A stretch of DNA of 19,717 nucleotides from a bacterium. Lineage in GTDB: Bacteria; Dependentiae; Babeliae; Babeliales; UASB340. The position numbers and the translations under genes are program-made. The stretch's first letter is position 1. Each line of letters opens with the position of its first letter. Below, piece after piece: positions 7,440-15,094 of the stretch. The stretch lies in the NCBI GenBank assembly GCA_030630075.1, contig DAOVNS010000016.1:1-19717 (forward strand), written 5' to 3'. Under the pieces are notes generated by a model. It did not search any database, was not told the DNA's origin, and worked only from the letters and a program-made list of their open reading frames with translations.

Positions 7440-8385
7440 TATCTTTTTCCTCAACTAACTGTTCTAGTTTTAAAGCGATTTTTAATGATGTAATATCTTT
7501 TTTTGTGTTGGTCATTTTTTTGCCAGATTTGACGGCCTTCACAAAATTTTCGATTTCGAGTTTTAATGGATTGTCTTTATAAACAAAAAGTCTTTCAACA
7601 ATTCCTTCTTGTTTATATTTTAATTGATCATTTCCGATTTTCACGCTTTCACTCGTGTGTCTGTGAATTGAAATATCTTGAGTGGTAAAATCTAGTTTTA
7701 TAAAAGAATTACTTTGATGAATGCTCATTGTTCGTTGTTTTGTTTGTGATGCTCTGCTCGAAACTAAGTTTGCAAGAACCCCGTTTTCGAATTCAATTTG
7801 AACAATTGCCATGTCTGTTAGATCTGTTTTTATTTTATTTCCAACAACATTTAAATTTTTCACAGGTGAATCTATTAAGTTTAGAATAATATCAAGATCA
7901 TGAATCATTAAATCAAGGATTACAGTATCTTTTTGAACTCTAGGCACGAAGGGTCCGAGTCTGTGACTTTCTATAAGATACGGTTTTTGGATGATTTTTT
8001 TTAGTTCTTGAACTGCGCCATTAAATCTTTCAACGTGACCAACATGAAGAGTAACATTTTTTTCTTCAGCAATTTTGAACATTTCAATTGCTTCATTGAT
8101 ATTTTTTGTTAACGGTTTTTCTACCAAAACATGCTTGCCTTTTGATAGACAATCTTTTGCTACGGGATGATGAAACTCTGTCGGAACCGCAATAATTACT
8201 GCATCAACTTGATCTAGCCAGTCATTGTAGTCTTTTGTTTTTTGAATTTTTGTTGATTTTATTTTTTTCCAATTTTCTTCGTTTGGGTCTGCAATGGCGA
8301 TTAATTTAATATTTGGTATAAGTTGACATGCAGAAGCGTGATAACCTCCCATATGTCCTAATCCAATGATTCCGATTTTTATCAT
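7378..8385 (-). CDS. Gfo/Idh/MocA-family NAD(P)-dependent dehydrogenase, possibly GnnA-like
   Basis: A 335-residue sugar dehydrogenase. The N-terminal Rossmann fold has GLGHMG (8-13), followed by the family signature VEKPL (88-92) and the catalytic region LDLMIHDLD with Asp158 and His162. The setting between lpxA and lpxI suggests a nucleotide-sugar substrate. The known precedent is GnnA, which oxidises UDP-GlcNAc at C3 so that GnnB can place an amino group, giving UDP-GlcNAc3N and amide-linked lipid A. No gnnB-like aminotransferase lies in the window, so this is inference. The last roughly 20 residues are read in another frame through the start of lpxI and match nothing typical, so the tail is probably a dispensable extension. 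AAGGA precedes the ATG by 9 bases. Confidence 0.88.
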   Translation of the reverse strand: MIKIGIIGLGHMGGYHASACQLIPNIKLIAIADPNEENWKKIKSTKIQKTKDYNDWLDQVDAVIIAVPTEFHHPVAKDCLSKGKHVLVEKPLTKNINEAIEMFKIAEEKNVTLHVGHVERFNGAVQELKKIIQKPYLIESHRLGPFVPRVQKDTVILDLMIHDLDIILNLIDSPVKNLNVVGNKIKTDLTDMAIVQIEFENGVLANLVSSRASQTKQRTMSIHQSNSFIKLDFTTQDISIHRHTSESVKIGNDQLKYKQEGIVERLFVYKDNPLKLEIENFVKAVKSGKKMTNTKKDITSLKIALKLEQLVEEKDNDCNYLGNRNTATRSVQKSV

Positions 8386-8402
8386 GATTTATAATCCTTA
8401 GG

Positions 8403-9188
8403 CTATATTTTTTTAGAAACTCCGCGTGTGCTTTCTTTTATAAAATTTAAAAAAGCAGTAACGTTTACGTCTTGAGTCCATTCTTGACTTGATTCTTTTT
8501 TAATTAAATTTTCTATATCGCTTAATAAAAGTCGATCTTGATAAAACAATTTTGCAACATGTTTTACCGCATTAATATTTGAAGAAGTAAATCCGGCTCT
8601 TCTTAGTGCAATAACATTTAATCCACAAAATTTAGCAGGCATTCCTGTGAACATACAAAAAGGAGGAAGATCTTGTCTGATTGCGCTGAAAGGAGTAAGT
8701 GCGCAATATCGACCAATTCTGCAAAACTGATGTGTTGCGCAATTAGCCATTAATATTGCATTACTGTATATATGTGAGTGACCGCCTAAATTGACACTGT
8801 TTACTAAAGTCACATTGTCTTCTACGGTTACATCGTGTGCGATATGTGAATAACTCATTATGTAACAATTGTTTCCAACCGATGTTTTTCCGTCTGGAAG
8901 CTTGGATGATCCAATTGATACAAATTCTCGGATATCACAATTATTTCCAATTGATATTGTTCCTAACGGCTTATTTATCCCAATGTTTTGTGCAGGAAAA
9001 CCAATTGAAACATTTGCATGAATGCGAGTGTTTTTACCAATTGTTACATTTCCAACAATTGTACAAAAAGGACCAATTTTGACGCCTTCTTGAAGAACAA
9101 CGTCTTTACCGATTATGGAAGAGGGGTGCACATAAGTTTTATCAGATTCAAAAAAAGAGTCTTCAAAATTATTGCCTGAAATTTCCAT
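8403..9188 (-). CDS. lpxA: UDP-N-acetylglucosamine (or GlcNAc3N) acyltransferase LpxA
   Basis: LpxA starts lipid A synthesis by moving an acyl chain from acyl-ACP to position 3 of the UDP-sugar. The 261-residue protein shows left-handed beta-helix hexapeptide repeats from residue 21 (HPSSIIG...VKIGPFCTIVGNVTIG) to about 175. The active-site stretch is MSYSHIAHDVTVEDN with His118 at the position of the E. coli catalytic His125, followed by LGGHSHI. The C-terminal helical part opens with GLNVIALRRAGF, close to the standard GxNxxxLxRxGF. About 20 residues precede the first repeat, slightly long for the family, but no later Met exists. The ribosome site is weak. It lies 37 bases after tRNA-Gln on the same strand. 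Confidence 0.95.
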   Translation of the reverse strand: MEISGNNFEDSFFESDKTYVHPSSIIGKDVVLQEGVKIGPFCTIVGNVTIGKNTRIHANVSIGFPAQNIGINKPLGTISIGNNCDIREFVSIGSSKLPDGKTSVGNNCYIMSYSHIAHDVTVEDNVTLVNSVNLGGHSHIYSNAILMANCATHQFCRIGRYCALTPFSAIRQDLPPFCMFTGMPAKFCGLNVIALRRAGFTSSNINAVKHVAKLFYQDRLLLSDIENLIKKESSQEWTQDVNVTAFLNFIKESTRGVSKKI

Positions 9189-9225
9189 TTTTTTCTCACA
9201 GGCTATAAAAGAATGATTAAGATAA

Positions 9226-9300
9226 TGGCTGGGGCGGGAGGGATCGAACCTCCGTATGGCGGAACCAAAATCCGCTGCCTTACCACTTGGCTACGCCCCA
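9226..9300 (-). tRNA. trnQ: tRNA-Gln (anticodon TTG)
   Basis: Read on the minus strand, the gene folds into a full cloverleaf: acceptor TGGGGCG/CGCCCCA, D arm GCC...GGC, anticodon stem GCGGA/TCCGC with loop TTTTGGT, and T arm GGAGG/CCTCC with loop TTCGATC. The loop gives anticodon TTG, reading CAA and CAG (Gln). The 3' CCA is encoded, with G as discriminator base. It sits between spoVG (25 bases upstream) and lpxA (37 bases downstream), all on one strand, so it must be processed from a shared transcript unless it has its own promoter. Confidence 0.96.
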
Positions 9301-9325
9301 ACTAATTTGAAAAACTAGCGAAACT

Positions 9326-9589
9326 TTATTCAGTTTCTATTGATTTTTTATATTCTTCAATGATCTTTTCTTCGATCACTTGTCTGGTTTCTGAGTTTAA
9401 AGGATGTACGATGTCCTTAAATGATCCGTCTTTTTTACGACGGGATGGCATTGAAACAAACAAGCCTTTGTTGTCGCTTTTAATGATTTTCATGTCTCGT
9501 ACTATAAAACAACTATCAATAACCATAGTTGCGTAACCTTTTAATTTGCCTTCATTTGCGAGGTATATTTTTACTTCTGTGATTTCCAT
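9326..9589 (-). CDS. spoVG: SpoVG-family nucleic-acid-binding regulator
   Basis: An 87-residue protein that lines up along its whole length with SpoVG: MEITEVKIYLANEGKLKGYA, VIDSCFIVRDMKII, GLFVSMPSRRKKDGSFKDIVHP and LNSETRQVIEEKIIEEY. SpoVG proteins bind DNA and RNA and affect septation and surface gene expression in several phyla, including bacteria that do not sporulate. AAGGA lies 6 bases before the ATG. It is the first gene after the promoter at 9654-9682 and is followed 25 bases on by tRNA-Gln. Its target here is unknown. Confidence 0.95.
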   Translation of the reverse strand: MEITEVKIYLANEGKLKGYATMVIDSCFIVRDMKIIKSDNKGLFVSMPSRRKKDGSFKDIVHPLNSETRQVIEEKIIEEYKKSIETE

Positions 9590-9653
9590 CTATTTTCCTT
9601 GCTTGCAGCAGTATTAGGTTAAAATGCTTTTCAAAAAACTCTACAACGCTGTC

Positions 9654-9682
9654 AATTTAAAACTTCTGTGGCGGTTTGTCAA
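9654..9682 (-). promoter_or_regulatory. Sigma-70-type promoter for spoVG-tRNA-Gln-lpxA
   Basis: On the minus strand TTGACA (9682-9677) is followed after exactly 17 bases by TAAATT (9659-9654), a full -35 match and a 4/6 -10 match. Transcription would start near 9647, about 58 bases before the spoVG start codon. A second TTGACA overlaps the -10, but nothing good follows it. The element is in the only sizeable gap (109 bases) of this part of the minus-strand block. Confidence 0.6.
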
Positions 9683-9698
9683 ATTTTAAAGGCGAAAA

Positions 9699-10598
9699 TT
9701 ATATTTTTTCAGCAGTTCGTAATTTGGCAGACCTAGAAGAAGGATTGCTTGAAATTTCTTCGGGTGTTCCTGTAATTGGTTTAGGAGTAATAATTTTTAA
9801 CTTATCCTTGTTGTTTCTAAAGAATATTTTTACGATTCTATCTTCTAGTGAATGAAAACTTATGCAAACAATTCGTCCCTCCGGATTTAGATGTTGAATT
9901 GCTTGCGGTAAGAATTTTTCTATGTTTTCTAATTCTTTATTTACATATATTCTTAACGCTTGAAAAACTTTTGTTGCGGGATGAATGTAATGTTTTCTTG
10001 CACGCATTACATGTTTTGGAATTATTGATTCTATTAATTGTGTAAGTTGATTTGTTGTCTTAAAGCGTTCTTTTTTTCTGTATTCAACGATTTGTTTAGC
10101 AATTTGTTTTGATTGTTTTTCTTCTCCGTATTTAAAGAAAATTTCAGCCAGCTCTTTTTCCGGAAGCTTATTAAGGATATCTGCCGCTGTTTGTAGTTGA
10201 TGTGCTTGTGAAATTCTCATATCAAGAGGCAAGTCCCCATGAAAAGACATTCCTGGAACATTTTCGATTTGATGCTGTGATGTTCCAAAGTCGGCCAAAA
10301 TGCCATCAACTTTTTCTATTTTCTCTTTTTTGAAAATTCGATATAAATTAGCAAAATTGCCCCAAATAATTTTGATTCGATCACCAAATTCGTCTTCGAA
10401 TATTTCTATTTTTTGTTCGATAGTTTTTTTGTCCCAATCAAGAGCAATAACTTTGCATGTAGGTTCCTTTTCTAATATTGCTCTTGTATGACCGCCGCCG
10501 CCAAAAGTTACGTCTAAATATGTTTTATTAGGCTTTATGTTTAGATTTTCAATAACTTCGTTAACTAATACTGATTTGTGAAATATTTTATTGCTCAT
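9699..10598 (-). CDS. rsmH: 16S rRNA (cytosine-1402-N4)-methyltransferase RsmH
   Basis: RsmH (MraW) methylates N4 of C1402 in the ribosomal P site using S-adenosylmethionine. The 299-residue protein has HKSVL near the start, the SAM loop DVTFGGGGHT (29-38), DFGTS...PLDMRIS (103-130), HPATKVFQALRI (206-217), SFHSLEDR (247-254) and the C-terminal NPSSRSAKLR (285-294). The usual DLGVSS is DFGTSQ here, a divergent but recognisable form. AAGGA precedes the ATG. It starts 7 bases after the lipoprotein gene stop, so the two are co-transcribed. In most bacteria rsmH is next to mraZ and ftsL/ftsI; none of these is present. Confidence 0.95.
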   Translation of the reverse strand: MSNKIFHKSVLVNEVIENLNIKPNKTYLDVTFGGGGHTRAILEKEPTCKVIALDWDKKTIEQKIEIFEDEFGDRIKIIWGNFANLYRIFKKEKIEKVDGILADFGTSQHQIENVPGMSFHGDLPLDMRISQAHQLQTAADILNKLPEKELAEIFFKYGEEKQSKQIAKQIVEYRKKERFKTTNQLTQLIESIIPKHVMRARKHYIHPATKVFQALRIYVNKELENIEKFLPQAIQHLNPEGRIVCISFHSLEDRIVKIFFRNNKDKLKIITPKPITGTPEEISSNPSSRSAKLRTAEKI

Positions 10599-10605
10599 TT
10601 TTTCC

Positions 10606-11733
10606 TTAATAATTTTCTAAATTCAATGCTTTTTTAAAATCAATTCTTCTTAGTGGATGAATTGTGTAATCTATTTTGGTTCCAACTGTTCCATATTGCT
10701 CTACTTCTAAAACGACTTTTTTATTTTTTAATGCAGCCATTCTACCTAGAGGAATTTTGTTTTCTGGTGCTAGTAGTTCAAAAGTTGATTCTTTTGCTTC
10801 TTGTAGCTGATCTTCATTAAATACGGCTAGATATCCTTGAAGGTAGACTCTAACATATTTTTCTCTAATAGAATCTACGTCTATTAACCCATAATCATTT
10901 GGTTTTAGCTTTATTATTGGAGTTTTATCGAATCGCCAAATATGTGCGTCATCTTTTCTTTGATATACAAAACATGCTATAAGAACGGTTTTTCCCGTTT
11001 TGTTTTCTACTACGAAATCAAGTTCTGGAAATTTCATTTCTGAATCTTCAAAGGGCACAATATCATGTGCTAGTTGTTCACCCTTGAATCCGTATTTTTC
11101 TACGCCGATTAATATTTTTTGATTTTTTAACTTATAGAGTTTATCGAGAGCTATCTTATCTTTTTCTTCTAAAAGTTCGTAAATGGCGTTTTCCGCTTTC
11201 TCTTTTGTGTCAAATATTGCAAGGTATCCATAGACGTTTTTGCGATATGCTTCGTCTTTTATGTAGTCAACATCTATTTGTACCGTTTGATTATTATTTA
11301 TTTTGTAAATATTGGTTTTATCCCATCTCCAGCGATGGAAGGGTTGCTTTTGTATGTATGCAAAGCAGACGGCATAAATAGTTTTTCCTGTTGTATTTTG
11401 AATGTAAAAGTCAAGTTCTGCTGGATCGGTACTTTTTATTTGAGATATCTTTTCTTTTTCATCAGATTCTATTTGTTTTATTTTTTGAATTTGTTTTTTT
11501 TCTTCCTGTATTATTTTTGCAGCTTCTTTTTTTTTCTCACTGATTTCTTTTCTTTTCTCGTCTAATTCTTCTAATGTTTTTTCCTCTTCGAGAAGCGTTT
11601 TTTCGAATGGTTTTAGTGTAAATCGGTCTTCTGTTTTATCTTTTGAAAGCGATGATTGTTTTACGCATCCAGGCAATAATAATAAAGTAAATATTGTTAA
11701 TCCAAAAAAGTGTAATATATTTTTATTTTTCAT
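10606..11733 (-). CDS. Lipoprotein with coiled coil and two copies of an unrecognised domain
   Basis: A 375-residue protein with a lipoprotein signal peptide ending in LLPGC (Cys23 lipidated). A charged coiled coil follows (about 43-101, rich in E and K), then two tandem copies of a roughly 120-residue domain (about 107-228 and 238-360). The copies share LDF, NxTGKT, ACF/VCFxY, the pair HRWRWDKT/HIWRFDKT, IDVDxI, GYLAxF, ALKNxK/KLKNQK and VExYG. I do not recognise the domain; the conserved W/R/D/K and TGKT pieces suggest a beta-rich binding fold. AGGAG lies 6-7 bases before the ATG. It stands upstream of rsmH with a 7-base gap. Membrane-anchored scaffold or stress-surface role is only a guess. 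Confidence 0.85.
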   Translation of the reverse strand: MKNKNILHFFGLTIFTLLLLPGCVKQSSLSKDKTEDRFTLKPFEKTLLEEEKTLEELDEKRKEISEKKKEAAKIIQEEKKQIQKIKQIESDEKEKISQIKSTDPAELDFYIQNTTGKTIYAVCFAYIQKQPFHRWRWDKTNIYKINNNQTVQIDVDYIKDEAYRKNVYGYLAIFDTKEKAENAIYELLEEKDKIALDKLYKLKNQKILIGVEKYGFKGEQLAHDIVPFEDSEMKFPELDFVVENKTGKTVLIACFVYQRKDDAHIWRFDKTPIIKLKPNDYGLIDVDSIREKYVRVYLQGYLAVFNEDQLQEAKESTFELLAPENKIPLGRMAALKNKKVVLEVEQYGTVGTKIDYTIHPLRRIDFKKALNLENY

Positions 11734-11841
11734 AAGGGGCTCCTAAAGTTCTTAAGAGTTTGTATGGAATTTGTCCAAATTGATATTTTATAGAGTGATA
11801 TTAGCAGATATGCTTGAACATAGAAATAATTTTACAAAATT

Positions 11842-13242
11842 TTAACTCATTAATATTTCTTGCTCTATATTGTTAAGTTTTTGAGAAAGAGATGCATCTT
11901 CTTCTATTTTTTTATTTATTTTATCAATAGCGTGAAGAACTGTTGAATGATCTCTTTTTCCAACAAATTCACCGATTACTTGTAGCGAACAAAATGATAA
12001 TTTTTTCATTATATAAAAAGCAATTTGTCTGACAAGCGCGATGTCTTTTTGACGTTTTTTTGATTTAAGATCTTGAATAGAAATAGAATAGCTTTTGGCC
12101 ACTATTTTAAGTATGTCGTTTAGCATTACACCACTTTTTTGCGGGGCTCCAAGGTTTAGTAAAACTTTTTGTGCAAGAGCTAATGTTATTGGTTGATTTG
12201 TAAGCGTACTGAATGCCCCAACCCTTATTAATGCACCTTCTAATTCTCGAATATTAGATTTTATTTTTGACGCTATAAAATTTGCAACATCATCGTTTAA
12301 GCAAATTTCATTTAATTCAGATTTTTTTTTGAGTATTGCAATTTTTGTTTCTAGATCTGGCATTTGAATATCGGCAACAAGGCCCCATTCTAAACGAGAT
12401 TTTAATCGATTTTGAAAGCCTTTGATTTCTTTGGGAAATGTGTCGCTTGAAAGTATTATTTGTTTTCCTTGTTCATGAAGATTATTAAAGATATGAAAAA
12501 AAGTTTCTTGAGTTTGTTCTTTGTTTGATAAAAATTGAATGTCATCGAGCATTAATAAATCTATTTTCTGATATTTTTCTCTAAAGTAATGTGTTTTATC
12601 CAATCTAATTGAGTTGATGAATTCTGTTGTAAATTTATCGGTTGTCTGGTAACGAACAACTGCTTTTGATTTTTTTTTCTTTACTTCATTTCCTATTGCA
12701 TGTAAAAGATGGGTTTTGCCAAGTCCTGTTCCACCATAAATAAAAAGAGGATTATAGACTCTTCCAATATTCTGACACACTGCATAAGCTGCCGCATGAG
12801 CAAGCGAATTATTTGGTCCAACAATAAAGGAATCGAAAGTATAATTTTTATTTATATGAGTCAAATCTCTTTTTGATGATCTTCTAACTCGAGGAAGGTT
12901 TTCTTTTCTTGCAACAAGGGATGTAGAAGCTGATGGATTTATATTTGGTGGAATTATTGATGCAGGAATAATATCTCGAGGGGTTTCTATTTTTTGTGAA
13001 TTACATATAAAAACCAAGCTTAGATTGTTTACATGAAGTAGTCTACTTAAATGCGTTTTGATTAATGAAATATAATGTTGCTGAAGCCATTTTGCTACAA
13101 AATGATTTGGGGCTTCTAGGTGTATTGTATTATTGTTTTTATCCCATTTAATTAAGCATACAGCTTTGAACCAAGTTTCAACAACTCGGCTTCCAGCTTC
13201 TTCTTTTATGAGTTTTAAAAATTCTTCCCAAATTAGTTGCAC
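11842..13242 (-). CDS. dnaA: Chromosomal replication initiator protein DnaA
   Basis: DnaA binds oriC and opens the duplex using ATP. All four domains are visible: N-terminal domain I (IWEEFLKLI...VVETWFKAV), a variable linker (about 80-130), the AAA+ core with Walker A GGTGLGKT (170-177), Walker B LMLDD (230-234) and the FQNRLKSRLEWGL box holding the arginine finger, and the DNA-binding domain IV with signature GKRDHSTVLHAI (428-439). Start choice: TTG at 13260 has no ribosome site; GTG at 13242 follows AGAAAG by 6 bases and gives 466 residues, normal for the family. There is no dnaN or recognisable origin beside it. The closest gene in the other direction is a divergent TPR lipoprotein. Confidence 0.95.
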   Translation of the reverse strand: MQLIWEEFLKLIKEEAGSRVVETWFKAVCLIKWDKNNNTIHLEAPNHFVAKWLQQHYISLIKTHLSRLLHVNNLSLVFICNSQKIETPRDIIPASIIPPNINPSASTSLVARKENLPRVRRSSKRDLTHINKNYTFDSFIVGPNNSLAHAAAYAVCQNIGRVYNPLFIYGGTGLGKTHLLHAIGNEVKKKKSKAVVRYQTTDKFTTEFINSIRLDKTHYFREKYQKIDLLMLDDIQFLSNKEQTQETFFHIFNNLHEQGKQIILSSDTFPKEIKGFQNRLKSRLEWGLVADIQMPDLETKIAILKKKSELNEICLNDDVANFIASKIKSNIRELEGALIRVGAFSTLTNQPITLALAQKVLLNLGAPQKSGVMLNDILKIVAKSYSISIQDLKSKKRQKDIALVRQIAFYIMKKLSFCSLQVIGEFVGKRDHSTVLHAIDKINKKIEEDASLSQKLNNIEQEILMS

Positions 13243-13392
13243 TAAAATCTTTCTAAACAATTTAATGAAAATGTATCGAAATTTTTTTCATTGAATCAAA
13301 ATATACGTACACGATTATATCAAAGCAATCATGTGTTGAATATTAAAAACCTTTAATTCATTTTTTTATTGTTTTTTTAAGGGATCTGCTTA

Positions 13393-14079
13393 ATGAAGAC
13401 TCAAAAAATTTTTTTATATTTTTTTATAATTATAGCATTTATATTTTTTATTAATTGCGGAAAAAAGAAAAATAAAGAGTTAGCTCAAACTTATTATAAA
13501 ATGAGCTTACTAGAATTAAATGATCAGAATACAGATAATACGTATAGAAAATCCTTGGATTACATTAATAAAGCTTTAGCTCAACAAAAAAGGGCGGAGT
13601 ACTTAGCTTTAAAGGCAACTCTTTTATTTAGACTTAATTATGAAGATGAAGGTTTGTTTTATTTTGATGAAGCTTTGTTGTGTAATCCAGATTCAGCAGT
13701 AAGAACAGAAATTTTAAATAATAAAGCTTGTCTTTTGGCTGAAAATGGTATGAAAAATAATGATTTAAATAAGATAAATGAGGCATTAGAGCTTTGGACG
13801 ATGTTGCAATTGGATAAAGATTATTTAACTCCAGAAGTTGCATATGTAAATTCGGCAAAAGTATTTTTTAATAAAAAAGATTATAAAAAAGTTAACGATC
13901 TTTTGTTTAAAGCTGTTTATTTATCTCCGGGTTATTTGGATGCTCATTATTATCTTGCTTGCAATGCTTATTTTTTGGAAGATTTTTTTCTGGCGAATAA
14001 ACAAGTTCAAACTGTTTTGTATTTAGAACCAAATCATAAGGGTGCACAAGAACTCGCAAATATTTTGCGAAATAAATGA
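13393..14079 (+). CDS. TPR-repeat lipoprotein or exported TPR protein
   Basis: A 228-residue protein with a very hydrophobic N-terminus ending FFINCGKKK. Cys22 could be lipidated, though Asn at -1 is not the classical lipobox. The rest is helical with tetratricopeptide repeats: about 67-100 (YLALKATLLFRLNYEDEGL...), 146-180 (VAYVNSAKVFFNKKDYKKV) and 181-214 (AHYYLACNAYFLEDFFLA...EPN). TPRs mediate protein-protein contacts; similar small TPR lipoproteins assemble pilus or outer-membrane machines (PilF/PilW type), but the match is general. AAGGGA lies 8 bases before the ATG. The gene diverges from dnaA across a 150-base gap. Confidence 0.82.
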   Translation: MKTQKIFLYFFIIIAFIFFINCGKKKNKELAQTYYKMSLLELNDQNTDNTYRKSLDYINKALAQQKRAEYLALKATLLFRLNYEDEGLFYFDEALLCNPDSAVRTEILNNKACLLAENGMKNNDLNKINEALELWTMLQLDKDYLTPEVAYVNSAKVFFNKKDYKKVNDLLFKAVYLSPGYLDAHYYLACNAYFLEDFFLANKQVQTVLYLEPNHKGAQELANILRNK

Positions 14080-14125
14080 TTTATTGATCTTTATTTGATG
14101 CATTATCTAATATAAACATGAACTA

Positions 14126-14149
14126 GGGGAATTTTGGGAAGGGGTAGGG
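14126..14149 (+). promoter_or_regulatory. G-quadruplex motif covering the ribosome binding site
   Basis: Four G runs (GGGG 14126-14129, GGG 14136-14138, GGGG 14141-14144, GGG 14147-14149) with loops of 6, 2 and 2 bases fit the G3+N1-7 consensus exactly, on the mRNA strand, ending on the base before the ATG at 14150. The AAGGGG piece also serves as the ribosome site, so folding would hide it. A perfect motif is unexpected by chance at this base composition. Confidence 0.6.
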
Positions 14150-14884
14150 ATGAATAGATCATTTTTAATTGTTATGTCTTTGTTGTCAGTTTCTTTTAAT
14201 TTGTTTTCTTATCCGCAAGTCGAATTAGGCTTAATATCTAATTATAATTTACCAGAAAAAAGAATGGCGCAGGGAGGTCGAGGGCCTCTAGGGCAAGGGC
14301 ATTTTGGACAAAGACAGCAGCAGAAGATTAATTTAACAAAAGAGAAACGAAAGGATGGAAGTGACAGCCTTGTTTTTAAGGTTAATCATTTGCCGCAGTT
14401 CTTGTTTCTTTCAACGATGCAACCCAAACCTGTTGTTGTAGGTTTCTTTTCAGCCAACGATGATACTCTTTTATATCAGGGTGTTGCGGATAAATTAAAA
14501 GATTCAGCGGTTTTTGTATCAGTATATCCAATGCATAGTCCCGATTTAGCTAATTTATTCTCTATGATTTTAAAGTTTGAAGGCCTTGATTCGGTTTTGG
14601 GAAATAACAAAAAGTATCCATTTTTTCTGTTTTGTAATAGAGATTTTGTGCTTGTTCAGAATAAATCAGTAAGTTTCAAGAAAAAAAGTATTAAGTTATT
14701 AGGAAAGCCAGGTATTTTTACCGAAAATGAGCTTTTGGTAAATATTGAAAAAAATGTTCCAAAAACATGCTTAAATCAAAATAAAGATATAAAAAGCGAT
14801 CAAAAACAACAAGAAAAACCATCTTTTTGGCAGAATTATAAAAATAAGTTCAAAAAATGGATCGAGTCCAAAAAAGGCCAATAA
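14150..14884 (+). CDS. Exported protein with a possible thioredoxin-like core lacking CxxC
   Basis: A 244-residue protein with a signal peptide (MNRSFLIVMSLLSVSFNLFS). A G/Q/R-rich segment follows (about 40-60, GGRGPLGQGHFGQRQQQ), then a globular core, then a lysine-rich tail with KPSFWQNYKNKFKKWIESKK. The core order KPVVVGFFSAND, VFVSVYPMHS, KKYPFFLFCNRDFVL recalls the strand-helix-strand pattern of thioredoxin-like folds, but no CxxC redox pair is present, so this is a weak structural guess and not a redox call. The start is fixed by the ribosome site inside the G-rich leader. Base composition resembles its neighbours. No family recognised. Confidence 0.75.
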   Translation: MNRSFLIVMSLLSVSFNLFSYPQVELGLISNYNLPEKRMAQGGRGPLGQGHFGQRQQQKINLTKEKRKDGSDSLVFKVNHLPQFLFLSTMQPKPVVVGFFSANDDTLLYQGVADKLKDSAVFVSVYPMHSPDLANLFSMILKFEGLDSVLGNNKKYPFFLFCNRDFVLVQNKSVSFKKKSIKLLGKPGIFTENELLVNIEKNVPKTCLNQNKDIKSDQKQQEKPSFWQNYKNKFKKWIESKKGQ

Positions 14885-14956
14885 ATATCAAAAAAGCATT
14901 GTCTTTATTCAAATAGTCAGATTTTAGGCTAAAATTTAATTTTTCGTGCCACCCTT

Positions 14957-14985
14957 TTTACAGGTAAATGATTTTTTTGTACGTT
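14957..14985 (+). promoter_or_regulatory. Candidate promoter of the IQ-motif gene
   Basis: TTTACA (14957-14962) then 17 bases then TACGTT (14980-14985). The -10 is weak, but the TTTTTACAGGTA context is kept in the paralogue's leader, where the aligned -10 region is a better TATAAA. The transcript would carry a leader of roughly 100 bases. Confidence 0.35.
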
Positions 14986-15017
14986 GGGGATGTAAGTTAG
15001 TTTTTAACTTTCCTTTA

Positions 15018-15043
15018 CGTATTTAAATGCGTGTTTAAATATG
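15018..15043 (+). promoter_or_regulatory. Conserved leader hairpin, copy A
   Basis: CGTATTTAAA (15018-15027) pairs with TTTAAATATG (15034-15043), with one G-T pair, around the loop TGCGTG. The 26 bases are identical in copy B at 16416-16441. It lies about 50 bases before the start codon. It could be a 5' UTR structure or an operator with dyad symmetry. Confidence 0.5.
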
Positions 15044-15094
15044 GGGAAATGTGAGGTTATAGAGGTTATATAGAATATTTTATTGGAGGTTACA

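Noticed and set aside
9650..9655. Second TTGACA as an extra promoter for spoVG
   Set aside because: No acceptable -10 follows at 16-18 bases; it overlaps the -10 of the better promoter.
11278..11565. Open frame on the plus strand opposite the lipoprotein gene
   Set aside because: Its F/L/C-rich product is the mirror of the Glu/Lys coiled coil on the other strand; no ribosome site.
13243..13392. AT-rich gap beside dnaA as a replication origin
   Set aside because: No DnaA box matching TTATNCACA on either strand, and only 150 bases long.
15083..15094. TTG start giving MEVT at the front of the IQ-motif protein (and likewise at 16473)
   Set aside because: The TTG overlaps the GGAGG ribosome site that serves the ATG 12 bases later, and the signal peptide begins properly at that ATG.
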